Source: an uncultured Paracoccaceae bacterium
GTDB lineage: Bacteria > Pseudomonadota > Alphaproteobacteria > Rhodobacterales > Rhodobacteraceae
Length of the DNA: 64,000 nt
NCBI GenBank assembly: GCA_947497185.1
Contig: CANMFL010000001.1
Span: forward strand, 124,001-188,000
Direction of reading: 5' to 3'
The notes below the pieces were generated by a model, which did not search any database, had not been told where the DNA came from, and worked only from the letters and a program-made list of their open reading frames with translations. Positions 45,265 through 53,291 of the stretch are shown piece by piece (position 1 is the first letter of the stretch; every line of letters begins with the position of its first letter). Position numbers and translations under genes: made by a program.

Positions 45265-45876
45265 ATGACTGAACAAAACAAGCAAACAGCACCCGCAACT
45301 GATGAAACCAATACTGGCTACCCGCACACGACCCACGCAAGGCGTGGTGACGGGCATCGCCGGAAAGGACGCAACATGCAGAACTCACGTCACAAAGGCG
45401 GCCCCGGTCGCAGACCACATCGCCGACCGTTGGCTCATGGTGATCTCAGCCTGCTTATCCTGAGTTTGATCCAAGACACGCCGCGCCACGGCTATGATCT
45501 CATCACACAGATCGAAACAAAGACGGCGGGCGCGTATAAGCCAAGCCCTGGCGTCATTTACCCTGCGCTGGAAGTACTGCAGGACATGGGGCACGTTGAG
45601 ATTGTTCCAAACGGATCGAAGAAGGTCTATCACATCACCGCAGAGGGTAAGGCGACGCTGACCGAGGCGGAGAATGACTTGGCCCGGATTTCGGACAAGC
45701 TTGACCGACTGGCAGCCCCAAGTGTGCGCGCGGCAGTTCACCGGCTGCACGACGCGGTCAAATCACACATGAGAGAGAATGATGTAACGGAGACGGTACG
45801 CGCTGAAATCGTTCAAATACTTGATGAGGCTCATCAAAAGATAGGCGCTCTGAAGACGAAAGATGACGACAGCTAA
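45265..45876 (+). CDS. PadR-family regulator with His/Arg-rich N-terminus (YqjI-like)
   Basis: 203 residues. The N-terminal ~55 residues are rich in His, Arg and Gly (HTTHARRGDGHRRKG ... GGPGRRPHRRPLAHGD). A PadR winged helix follows (~57-135: LSLLILSLIQDTPRHGYDLI, KPSPGVIYPALEVLQDMGHVE) and a C-terminal dimerisation helix. The layout resembles E. coli YqjI, whose His-rich tail senses nickel or iron. The AAGGAAG ribosome site precedes ATG 45265. A long dyad upstream suggests autoregulation. No transporter or siderophore-reductase target is adjacent. Confidence 0.85.
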   Translation: MTEQNKQTAPATDETNTGYPHTTHARRGDGHRRKGRNMQNSRHKGGPGRRPHRRPLAHGDLSLLILSLIQDTPRHGYDLITQIETKTAGAYKPSPGVIYPALEVLQDMGHVEIVPNGSKKVYHITAEGKATLTEAENDLARISDKLDRLAAPSVRAAVHRLHDAVKSHMRENDVTETVRAEIVQILDEAHQKIGALKTKDDDS

Positions 45877-45895
45877 CAGACATTCACCTCAGAAC

Positions 45896-45931
45896 CTCAA
45901 GGGTGCATCTTCTTACAGATGCGCCCTTGAG
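45896..45931 (+). terminator. long hairpin after the padR-type gene
   Basis: CTCAAGGGTGCATCT-TCTTAC-AGATGCGCCCTTGAG, a 15-bp stem with one wobble, 19 bases past the stop. There is no T-run, so it may stabilise the mRNA end rather than terminate on its own. Confidence 0.5.
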
Positions 45932-46205
45932 CACTGTGCAGAAAACAAAGACGCTAACCTTTCAGCCGAACGCAAGACCGGACGTAGATGCTGGACAGGG
46001 TCCTTATCTACCCGTCCGGAAACGATCGCCGCTACAGGCCCATAGTAGACATCAACGTACATCGCAGCGGTCGGCAGGTTTTGAGCCCTCTTTACCGAAT
46101 TTCTGCAGTGCCGTTAATGTCTGCTTTCATAGTGCACCACAAACCTTCAACAATCGCCTGGGTTTTAGCAGCGTCATTCGGGCTAGTTTTGGCATGAGGT
46201 CTAGG

Positions 46206-47042
46206 TCATTCTGGCTCTGCAACGATTGCGTCGCCATGCTTGATCGTCCCATCTTCCAGAATATCAGCGCGTAGTCCACCACGGTGGACGAGGCCTCGAA
46301 GCATTCCGGCGGGTGTCGTTATTTGCAGCCATGCGCAGGGTTCTGCCAGCCTTGAACCCTGACATAAAAGTCCGCCAATACGGAAGCGTTTTCCCATTAG
46401 TGAATTGAGGTCGATGTTGCGGGTAACGATATTGCGGCGCGCTTGCACGACTGGCATCTCGACACCGTGCTCGGATGCGAGCCTCTCAATGGCTTCTGCT
46501 TCGATCAATGTAAGTGCCTGACCCCAGCGCCCTTCACTTTGAAAATGTCCTTTGCCAAGCGCGTAGCGGTCACCCTCGATTCCAACGCCTGTGATAAGAC
46601 GTGCGGATGGTATCAGCTCGCCCGGCAGACTGGAATCTGCGTACCGATAGATGGCTTCGACGGTTCCATGCGTTGCGTCCCGCACGGGCAATTTCAATGC
46701 GGGGGGGGCAATGACCCACCCTTCGATCTCGTCTCCCGAACCGCTGATCACGTCTTGTGGAACCCATGCGACATCAGAAGGCGTTCCTGCCATCACGACA
46801 TAGCCGTCGCCACCTTCCAATCGCCCGATCCACCATCCTGCCCATTGAAACGATGCTGGTTCACGGACGGGGATCAACGCAAGGTTCTGTGCGGCCAACC
46901 AATATCCTATCCCATCCAGACCAAGGCCGCTGGAGGCAGCAGGAATATTATCCAAATCCGCCTTGAGAATTTCTGCCAGGCAAATCGAGAAAGTCTCATT
47001 CTCAAGGGATCGACTATTGGGGCTAGAGAAAAGTGTTGTCAT
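46206..47042 (-). CDS. MOSC-domain protein
   Basis: 278 residues. An N-terminal region (~1-130) with a Trp-rich GNAT- or TruD-unlike fold I do not recognise, then a MOSC domain (~135-275) with ITGVGIEGDRYALGKG, RRNIVTRNID and the conserved Cys in RLAEPCAWL. MOSC domains bind molybdenum cofactor or act in sulfur transfer. Stands alone in the accessory region; its right side borders a decayed regulator gene. Confidence 0.8.
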   Translation of the reverse strand: MTTLFSSPNSRSLENETFSICLAEILKADLDNIPAASSGLGLDGIGYWLAAQNLALIPVREPASFQWAGWWIGRLEGGDGYVVMAGTPSDVAWVPQDVISGSGDEIEGWVIAPPALKLPVRDATHGTVEAIYRYADSSLPGELIPSARLITGVGIEGDRYALGKGHFQSEGRWGQALTLIEAEAIERLASEHGVEMPVVQARRNIVTRNIDLNSLMGKRFRIGGLLCQGSRLAEPCAWLQITTPAGMLRGLVHRGGLRADILEDGTIKHGDAIVAEPE

Positions 47043-47216
47043 GGCTTTTTACTCAAGTTTACAGCGGTGAAAATCGGCCTTCGCAGTCCACCGATTAGCT
47101 GCGTTCAGATAGAATATACACTGGATCCTGCCTTTGCATTAGGCCGTTTTAAGATTACCTCGGCATAAATGACAACATAAAGTCATATCATGCCAATCGG
47201 TCAACTTGATCCTTAA

Positions 47217-47563
47217 AGTCACTCTGACACGCCACTCGTTTGTCTCGTCGCCTATGACGGTCTGTGCGCGTTTGAATCCGGTATAGGGCTGGAAGTGTTT
47301 GGCCTCCGCCCAGACCTGAATTCAAACACTGGTATGAGCTGGCGACGGTCGCGGCCGAGCCGGGTCCCTTTCGAGCAATTGGAGGTATTCAGATTGTAGC
47401 CGAGGGAGGCCTAAATCTACTTTCACAAGCGTATATTATTCTAATTCCCGGCTGGCGGGCCCGTCACGCGCCTGTTCCAACAGACTTGATCGAAGCCTTA
47501 AAAAGCGCGCACAAAAAAGGTGCAAGGATCGCGTCGATCTGTTCGGGGGCATTTGTTCTCGGG
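47217..47563 (+). pseudogene. FtrA-like (DJ-1/AraC-type) regulator gene, frameshifted and truncated
   Basis: Frame one (from ~47229) reads PLVCLVAYDGLCAFESG then IGLEVFGLR; near 47310 the match shifts frame to RPEFKHWYELATVAAEPGPF and runs through LIPGWRARHAPVP and GARIASICSGAFVLG to 47563. This is the N-terminal GATase1-like domain of FtrA/GlxA-type regulators, with the conserved CSGAF elbow. There is no start codon in frame, and the AraC DNA-binding half is missing: homology stops exactly where IS3-like sequence begins. Confidence 0.82.
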
Positions 47564-47822
47564 TAATTCCCCCATTTTCAATGGGGTCCAGCCATAGAAT
47601 TCATGCGGCTGTTTTCAATTTCAGTGCGGGAGTTATGCCGCCGATGCCCATGCTGGGCCGCTCGTTGTTGTAAGTCCATAGCCATTCCGATGCCTGGTCT
47701 TGTGCCGCCCCAAGCGCTCGTTTAAGCCACCTTCCGTTCCAATGCGACATGACTTTTCCAGCCCAGTGCTGAGTGGCGGCGACGCGGACTGTTGAAGTCA
47801 TTAGTGTATTCGAAGTTGCCCC
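47564..47822 (-). mobile_element. composite of two IS3-family transposase remnants
   Basis: On the minus strand, 47700-47601 encodes AQDQASEWLWTYNNERP and GIGGITPALKLKTAA, the C-terminus of one IS3-family transposase. Next to it, 47822-47722 encodes FEYTNDFNSPRRRHSALGWK and a stop after ERKVA, the C-terminus of a second, different IS3-type transposase. Both are fragments in different frames. A hairpin CCCCATT-TTC-AATGGGG (47570-47586) lies at the junction with the truncated ftrA-like gene. Confidence 0.75.
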
Positions 47823-48129
47823 CCTTAGTGTAGTAAATCCTATCAAAGGAGCGGCATCAAATCGAGACAGGTTCGAAATCGTTCGCTACTTCGTCGGGTA
47901 ATTACAGACCATTGCGGGCCTTGGTCCGCTTTTGGCATGCTGCTGTGCGATCCATCGTTGCTGACTTTCGTTGCAACTGCACAACTCAAGGATCGGTGAT
48001 TTACACAATGCGGGACCAAGTGTTCATTCGCTGCAGTTCATTGCAATGATTGCTCTTTTTAGCCGGAATTGTTAACTGTACAATAAACTCGATAAGCGAA
48101 GCTGCGCTTCAAATGGGTAACCCTGCGGT

Positions 48130-49722
48130 CTAAAGGGCCAAAAGCCATCGTTTTAGGACTCTCGGAGCCGTCCATACTCCGGTGTTGGTCGCCCGCTCCC
48201 GCGACACTGTCCTTGTCGGCTTTTCAGCAAGGTAATCTTGGATTGCGTCGGCTGACGCGACTTGATTGCCTAGGCAGTGGTGGATCGCTGCAAGTTCTTT
48301 GTAGGCCGCAACCGGCATTGATCGAGCCGCCTGAAAAGCATCCAGCGCCTGTTCGCAATCGCCCGCCTGCCAAAGCGCGGACGACTTAGCCCACGTTAGA
48401 CCAAACCCGTAAAGTGGGTCGATGCGTTCCAGCTGGGCGATCACTACAAGCGTTTCGTTCGCCTTGCCGACATAGACCAGCGCGTCGGCCAGCCCCATGG
48501 TTACCAAAGAAGAGGAATGATTCAGCTCGACACCTCGGCGAAACGCACGGATCGCCGCAGTGACGTCGCGATCGTGAAGCAGGATCCGACCAAGCGCATG
48601 ATAGGCCATGAAGTTATTCGGATCGAGTTCAACATCTGTTCGGGCAAGGCTGTACATGCGATCGTGCGCTGTCGCCTCATCGCCCTCGATCCAGCCGTAA
48701 CGCAATCCTACGCGCAATGAGAGCGCCTGACCAAGATAACCCCAAGCGAAATCCGGATAATACCTGATCGACTGTTCTTGCTCTGCAATGTTCGTCAGCA
48801 GGTTCGCGCGGGTGAAGCTGCGCATGATCCGGCCTTGCGCGGCGTTTGCGATCATCAGTGCGCTGACGTCTCCAGCCGTCATTTGCGCCTCAGCATTATC
48901 CACCACGCTGAACCCTACGGCATTAGCGATTCCAACGCTTATCTGACTGTTCGTTTGAAGCAATGCCTCATGGGCAACGTCGACCTCATCGGTCCAGAGA
49001 TGGGCCTCTGACCCGCCGTCGGTCAACTGGGCAGTGATCCGCAAATGTGACCCGTCGTAAAACTGGCTCTTTTCCAGCACGAAATCGGCCCCTACTCTGT
49101 CAGCAATTTCTGCGATCCCCAAGTTAGGCACGTGAAACCGAAAGCTGGAGTTGCGTGAAATTACCGTCATTTGCGGATAGCGCGCCAGCACTGTGATCAC
49201 GCTCTCGCTAATCGCATCACTTAAATAGTCGTGGTGCGGGGTCGCGCTGAAATCGCTGAACGGAAGAACGACTATTACAGGCGGCCCCTGCGGCGCGGGC
49301 GCAGTCCGCACCCCCCAGACCAGCGCCAGACAAGCGAACACGACCATGCCCGCCGCGACGAGGCTTCCCCAGCCGCCCGCGCTGTGCATGGCAATGGGCG
49401 GCACCAGCCGGTAGCCCTTGCTCGGTATTGTTTCGATAAGGCGCTTATCGCTGTCACCCAGTACCCGACGGATCTCTGCGATGCACTGCGCGACACTGTC
49501 CGGTGACACGCGGCGTCCGGACCACGCGATATTCACCAATCTATCTCGCGACACTATCTGCTTGGGACGCTGTGCAAGAATTTTGAGTACTTCGCGCGAC
49601 TGGTGCCGCAATCCCAATTCTTGTCCATTCGTGTCGAAAAGATAGCCAGACGCTGTGTCAAACTTTGTCGAACCCAGACTGATTTCAACTGATTTCAAAT
49701 CATTTCGTTTGCCAAACAGCAT
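48130..49722 (-). CDS. CadC-like membrane transcription regulator with TPR domain
   Basis: 530 residues from ATG 49722 (GGAGAG directly upstream). An OmpR-type winged helix (~15-110; SRDRLVNIAWSGRRVSPDSV, ETIPSKGYRLVPP), one membrane helix (~115-140), a periplasmic TolB-like segment (PVIVVLPFSDFSATPHHDYLSD) and TPR-like helices to the C-terminus (e.g. AYHALGRILLHDRDVTAAIRAF). One-component sensor of the CadC/ToxR type. Divergent from the His-rich TPR protein gene 99 bases away, its most likely target. Confidence 0.88.
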   Translation of the reverse strand: MLFGKRNDLKSVEISLGSTKFDTASGYLFDTNGQELGLRHQSREVLKILAQRPKQIVSRDRLVNIAWSGRRVSPDSVAQCIAEIRRVLGDSDKRLIETIPSKGYRLVPPIAMHSAGGWGSLVAAGMVVFACLALVWGVRTAPAPQGPPVIVVLPFSDFSATPHHDYLSDAISESVITVLARYPQMTVISRNSSFRFHVPNLGIAEIADRVGADFVLEKSQFYDGSHLRITAQLTDGGSEAHLWTDEVDVAHEALLQTNSQISVGIANAVGFSVVDNAEAQMTAGDVSALMIANAAQGRIMRSFTRANLLTNIAEQEQSIRYYPDFAWGYLGQALSLRVGLRYGWIEGDEATAHDRMYSLARTDVELDPNNFMAYHALGRILLHDRDVTAAIRAFRRGVELNHSSSLVTMGLADALVYVGKANETLVVIAQLERIDPLYGFGLTWAKSSALWQAGDCEQALDAFQAARSMPVAAYKELAAIHHCLGNQVASADAIQDYLAEKPTRTVSRERATNTGVWTAPRVLKRWLLAL

Positions 49723-49821
49723 CTCTCCACCTCCCACTGAAAGATACCACACCGCCGCTAACCGGCAAAATTGTTTGTCCCAAGTGCAGTGCCGCGCTTT
49801 TTACCCAGCAAGGAGAATCTC

Positions 49822-51351
49822 ATGTTTTCTTTCACACGAAACTGTAAAATGTCCGCCTCAACTGTCGCCTTATTGCTGCTGTCCGGCCCATCCTTGGCCC
49901 ACTCACTGGATGCCGTTCTTGAAGGGCTGGACACTGCCGAATTGGGTCAGGTCGATTTCGCGACGTCCTGCGACGCCGCGGCACACCCCCCATTCGAAGC
50001 TGGCCTTCTACTGTTGCATCACATGATGTACCGGCAATCGGCCGGTGCATTCGAGGTGGCGTCAGAGGCCGATCCCGATTGCGCAATGGCACAATGGGGT
50101 ATTGCCATGACGAAATTTCACCCACTCTGGCCCGGCGGACCCACGCCCGAAGAAACCGAAGCTGGACGCGCCGCCACCGCGCGTCTGGCTGAGATGGACC
50201 ACGGCACCCCGACCGAAGCAGCTTTTATCGAGGCGGTTCTGGCGTTCTACGAAGGCGAGGAAAATACATTTCGTGAGCGTCTTGCCGCTTGGGCTGAAAA
50301 ACAACGCCAGATAGACGAGGCGTTTCCTGACGATCTTGACGCGATCGCTTTTGATGCCCTCGCACAACTGACGATGGCCCCGCGTGGCCCTGACGCCATC
50401 CCGGAATTGAGCGATGCCGGCGCGCGTATGGACGCTTTGCGGGCACGGGCACCGCGTCATCCGGCGGGCTATCACTATGCTATTCACGCCTACGATCATC
50501 CCGCTCTTGCCGACCGCGCGGTAGAGATTGCAAGGGGCTACGATCAGATTGCACCGGAAGTGCCCCATGCACTTCATATGCCATCTCATATCTTTACACG
50601 TCTCGGCTTGTGGGATGAATCGGCGGCATGGAATGCCCGCAGCGCTGCTGCCGTGCTGGCCCAATCTGACGGCGGGGTACTTGCCGATCACTATCCACAT
50701 GCCATCGACTACGCCGTCTACGCCCATCTACAAGCAGGCGACGTCGCAGCGGCCGAGGTTCTTTTGACGGAATTGAGCACGCATCAGAATCTAGAGAACA
50801 CCTTCGGCACTGCCTATGCAGAGGCGGCCGCCGCGTCACGGTTGCCGCTGGAACAGGACGATTGGGCGGGTGCTAAGGACCTTCCCGCAGATCTAAACCC
50901 ATCGGTTAGCTGGGATCGGTTCCCGCAGGCGATTGCGATCCGCTGGTACGCGAAAGGAATTGGTGCCGCACGATCTGGCGATATTGCAGCAGCCGAGGAT
51001 GCACTTGCGGAACTGGCGCAGCTTGGACAGATCATGGAGACTCGCGAACTGGGTTATTGGCTATCGCTACTGGAGGCTCAGAGAAAATCTATTGAAGCTT
51101 GGGTTGCTTTCTCTGGTGGAGATACCGATCAAGCCGTTGAGTTGATGCGTCAAGCCGCAGAAGTTGAAGACATGGCTGGAAAAGCTCCTGTTACGCCCGG
51201 CCATGTGCTGCCTGCGCGGGAACTTCTTGGCGATCTGCTTCTACAAATTGGTGACAGAACGGGCGCGATAACAGCCTATCAGGCCGCATTGTCGACGACA
51301 CCAAACCGACGTCGCAGCCTCGCTGGTCTGACGCGTGCGTATCACAGGTAG
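49822..51351 (+). CDS. exported His-rich TPR-like protein
   Basis: 509 residues; AAGGAG lies 6 bases before ATG 49822. Signal peptide to about residue 26 (LSGPSLAHS). The protein is largely helical with TPR-type pairs. A His cluster HYAIHAYDHPALADRA followed by HALHMPSHIFTRLG is strongly conserved in related exported TPR proteins and looks like a metal site; HHMMYRQ near the N-terminus may add to it. Function unknown. Faces the CadC-like regulator across a 99-base gap. Confidence 0.85.
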   Translation: MFSFTRNCKMSASTVALLLLSGPSLAHSLDAVLEGLDTAELGQVDFATSCDAAAHPPFEAGLLLLHHMMYRQSAGAFEVASEADPDCAMAQWGIAMTKFHPLWPGGPTPEETEAGRAATARLAEMDHGTPTEAAFIEAVLAFYEGEENTFRERLAAWAEKQRQIDEAFPDDLDAIAFDALAQLTMAPRGPDAIPELSDAGARMDALRARAPRHPAGYHYAIHAYDHPALADRAVEIARGYDQIAPEVPHALHMPSHIFTRLGLWDESAAWNARSAAAVLAQSDGGVLADHYPHAIDYAVYAHLQAGDVAAAEVLLTELSTHQNLENTFGTAYAEAAAASRLPLEQDDWAGAKDLPADLNPSVSWDRFPQAIAIRWYAKGIGAARSGDIAAAEDALAELAQLGQIMETRELGYWLSLLEAQRKSIEAWVAFSGGDTDQAVELMRQAAEVEDMAGKAPVTPGHVLPARELLGDLLLQIGDRTGAITAYQAALSTTPNRRRSLAGLTRAYHR

Positions 51352-51397
51352 CGGCGTTTTAGGTCTGCCGCATTACAAAGAGCCAAAACAACGAACT

Positions 51398-51425
51398 GCG
51401 GGCAGCTGTGTCTTACGCTGCCCGC
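51398..51425 (+). terminator. hairpin after the His-rich TPR gene
   Basis: GCGGGCAGC (51398-51406) and GCTGCCCGC (51417-51425), a perfect 9-bp stem 47 bases past the stop. There is no clear T-run. Confidence 0.45.
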
Positions 51426-51559
51426 TTACAGTTGAGCTTGTTGGTGCCATAGAGGTTCTTTTCTGACCGACGATGCGACCTTTGGTTCAGGCTGGACCCA
51501 ATGCGGGGAAGACGGGTAGGTTTGATGTTTCCATGTTGAACCCCTCGACGCGTCTTTCG

Positions 51560-51960
51560 CGGCAGCTTCAGCGGCCCACGTCCTGAACGCTTCGATTTTC
51601 GGCTCGTGCCATCGCTCGCGGACACAAAGCTAACTGATACCGCCGTGAGGCCCATCGCAGATCATTTCTGGGAATGGCTTTATCACCAACCCGCTTTCGA
51701 GTTCTTCGCGGCAAATCACAAGGTCAGCCATAACAAATCCGGCTCCCAGCGTCGCTGCGCGCGTTGCCATGTCGAGATTGGGAAAACCCAGTCCAGAACG
51801 CGGATTCAGGCTATCCGAGCAAAACTCGTCAATCGATTTAGCCAAATCTTTGTGTTTGGACATCTCATGCAGGAGCTCAAATCGAGACAAATCCTCAATG
51901 CCGCCAGGTGGTCCCATCTGCTCAAGCAACTTAAGAGAGCACGCAGGCCTGCCACCTCCG
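51560..51960 (-). pseudogene. decayed LysR-family regulator gene (effector-domain part)
   Basis: Minus-strand translation from ~51960 gives CSLKLLEQMGPPGGIEDLSR then FELLHE, AATLGAGFVMADLVICREEL and ESGLVIKPF, the ligand-binding domain of GcvA-type LysR proteins. A stop falls at ~51630; after frame changes the match continues as CPRAMA and EPKIEAFRTWAAEAAAKDA, the usual C-terminal end, to ~51560. The DNA-binding half is absent. Several frameshifts and the missing N-terminus show it is not functional. Confidence 0.72.
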
Positions 51961-51986
51961 GCCGCTGGCCTGCCCGGTCCCTTTAG

Positions 51987-52268
51987 TCTGGGCACACCTG
52001 GGGTGATCTAAGATCTTTTGAAAATGCTGGCCTAACCGAGGTTCAGACAAAAAAGATAATTGCTCCGGTCCTTCTTGAAAATGCGAAGGAATGTCTGCGT
52101 TTTGAACAAGAAAGCTTTGGAGCATTGCACCAAATGCTGATTGCTTTGTCCCCCGCCGCAAGGCAAGCCGCTTGGGATGATGCTGAACAGGCGTTGGAAG
52201 CCTTTGACACAAGTGAAGGTTTCGTCGGTCCTTGCACGATGATTGCAGCTTCGGGGGTTAAGGCCTAA
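51987..52268 (+). pseudogene. 3' fragment of a SAM-dependent methyltransferase gene
   Basis: The frame from 51987 reads RSFENAGLTEVQTKKIIAPV at 52011 onward, then FEQESFGALHQMLIALSPAA and a closing GFVGPCTMIAASGVKA before the stop at 52266-52268. This is the characteristic C-terminal third of class I methyltransferases of the F-x-G-P-C-E/T type. The N-terminal SAM-binding part is missing, with a stop just upstream at 51984. Codon usage is normal, so the loss looks recent. Confidence 0.65.
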
Positions 52269-52457
52269 TTGGAGAGGAAAACATGAAATGATGTGAGCAT
52301 TTGACTGCGACGTTAAAAGGGCATCATTAAATAAATCCCAGCGAATGCACGCGTTGCCAGCATTGCGGTCGTAAAACTCTGACACATGCTGCGCCACGCA
52401 CAAATGGCCGCTCCTTCAACTTATGTTCGGACGCCCTCAACTTGATTGAAGCGGCCG

Positions 52458-53171
52458 TCAGATCAGTCCTAACCGCACTGCAATTGCAACCGCCTGGTCG
52501 CGTGTTTTGGCGTTTAGACGCATACGGGCGTTGCGCATATGTAGCTCGACTGTGGCTTCGGATATTCCCAATTTATGGGCGACTTCGGTTGTTCGAAACC
52601 CATCGGCGACATAGGCAAGGCAGTCGCGTTGCTTTGTAGTCAGAGACGCCCATGGGTGGGATGCGGATGATGTTGCGAGACTTGCGTAAACGAACTGACA
52701 CCATGCTCGCCAGGTGTTTTCATGTTCGCGGCGCAACTCCGCAAATTGGTTTGCGCAGAGGTTTGTCATCAGGTTCAGGCCAACACCTGCACCACGCGCA
52801 TCGGCTTGGATCGTGACGGACATGCCCGTGCAGATGTCCAGCGCCGCACTACCCTGCGCCACTTGACCCAATTCAACCTGTGATAATTGGCTATGGGTAT
52901 CCGAATGGCCTATCCCAGTAAGCTGCGTGGCAAATCCCGTCAGACAGTTTCGTGCAAATGGGTCCAGCTCTTTTCGCACGGTGTCACGGTAGGGTTCGGC
53001 CCAAGATTCGCTGGCATTTGTCAAGATCAAAGGCGCGTCGTTCTTTGACAGGTCCATGTAGATGACCTTCGACAAACCCATCGCTGGCAGGCATCCGATG
53101 GCCGAGCGCCAGATTTGCGCGGGCGGCCCATCCGTGTCCATCTGATCTGCAAGTGCTCTGGTTAGGGACAT
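52458..53171 (-). CDS. LuxR-family transcription regulator
   Basis: 237 residues; AGAGGA lies 5 bases before ATG 53171. The C-terminal helix-turn-helix (~172-235) reads LTTKQRDCLAYVADGFRTTE and KLGISEATVELHMRNA, typical LuxR/FixJ. The N-terminal ~160 residues have the size of an autoinducer-binding domain, but key acyl-homoserine-lactone contacts could not be confirmed. No luxI is present, so this is at best a solo LuxR. Divergent from the VWA operon, 120 bases apart. Confidence 0.85.
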   Translation of the reverse strand: MSLTRALADQMDTDGPPAQIWRSAIGCLPAMGLSKVIYMDLSKNDAPLILTNASESWAEPYRDTVRKELDPFARNCLTGFATQLTGIGHSDTHSQLSQVELGQVAQGSAALDICTGMSVTIQADARGAGVGLNLMTNLCANQFAELRREHENTWRAWCQFVYASLATSSASHPWASLTTKQRDCLAYVADGFRTTEVAHKLGISEATVELHMRNARMRLNAKTRDQAVAIAVRLGLI

Positions 53172-53291
53172 AGGTTCCTCTTTCAGAAAAACCTAAGGAA
53201 ATCCCTACCTTGTGTAAACCCGACCCGATTGGTTCACTTTGCCAAACATAGTCGCGACACTGACTGTGCCCATTTCATGTCAGGATGCCCT

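Noticed and set aside
47601..47846. Intact 81-aa gene
   Set aside because: Only its last third matches a transposase; the upper part crosses a second transposase fragment in the wrong frame, so it is a chance fusion.
51413..51655. Basic 80-aa protein
   Set aside because: Wrong frame of the decayed LysR gene; the LysR C-terminus is readable in another frame.
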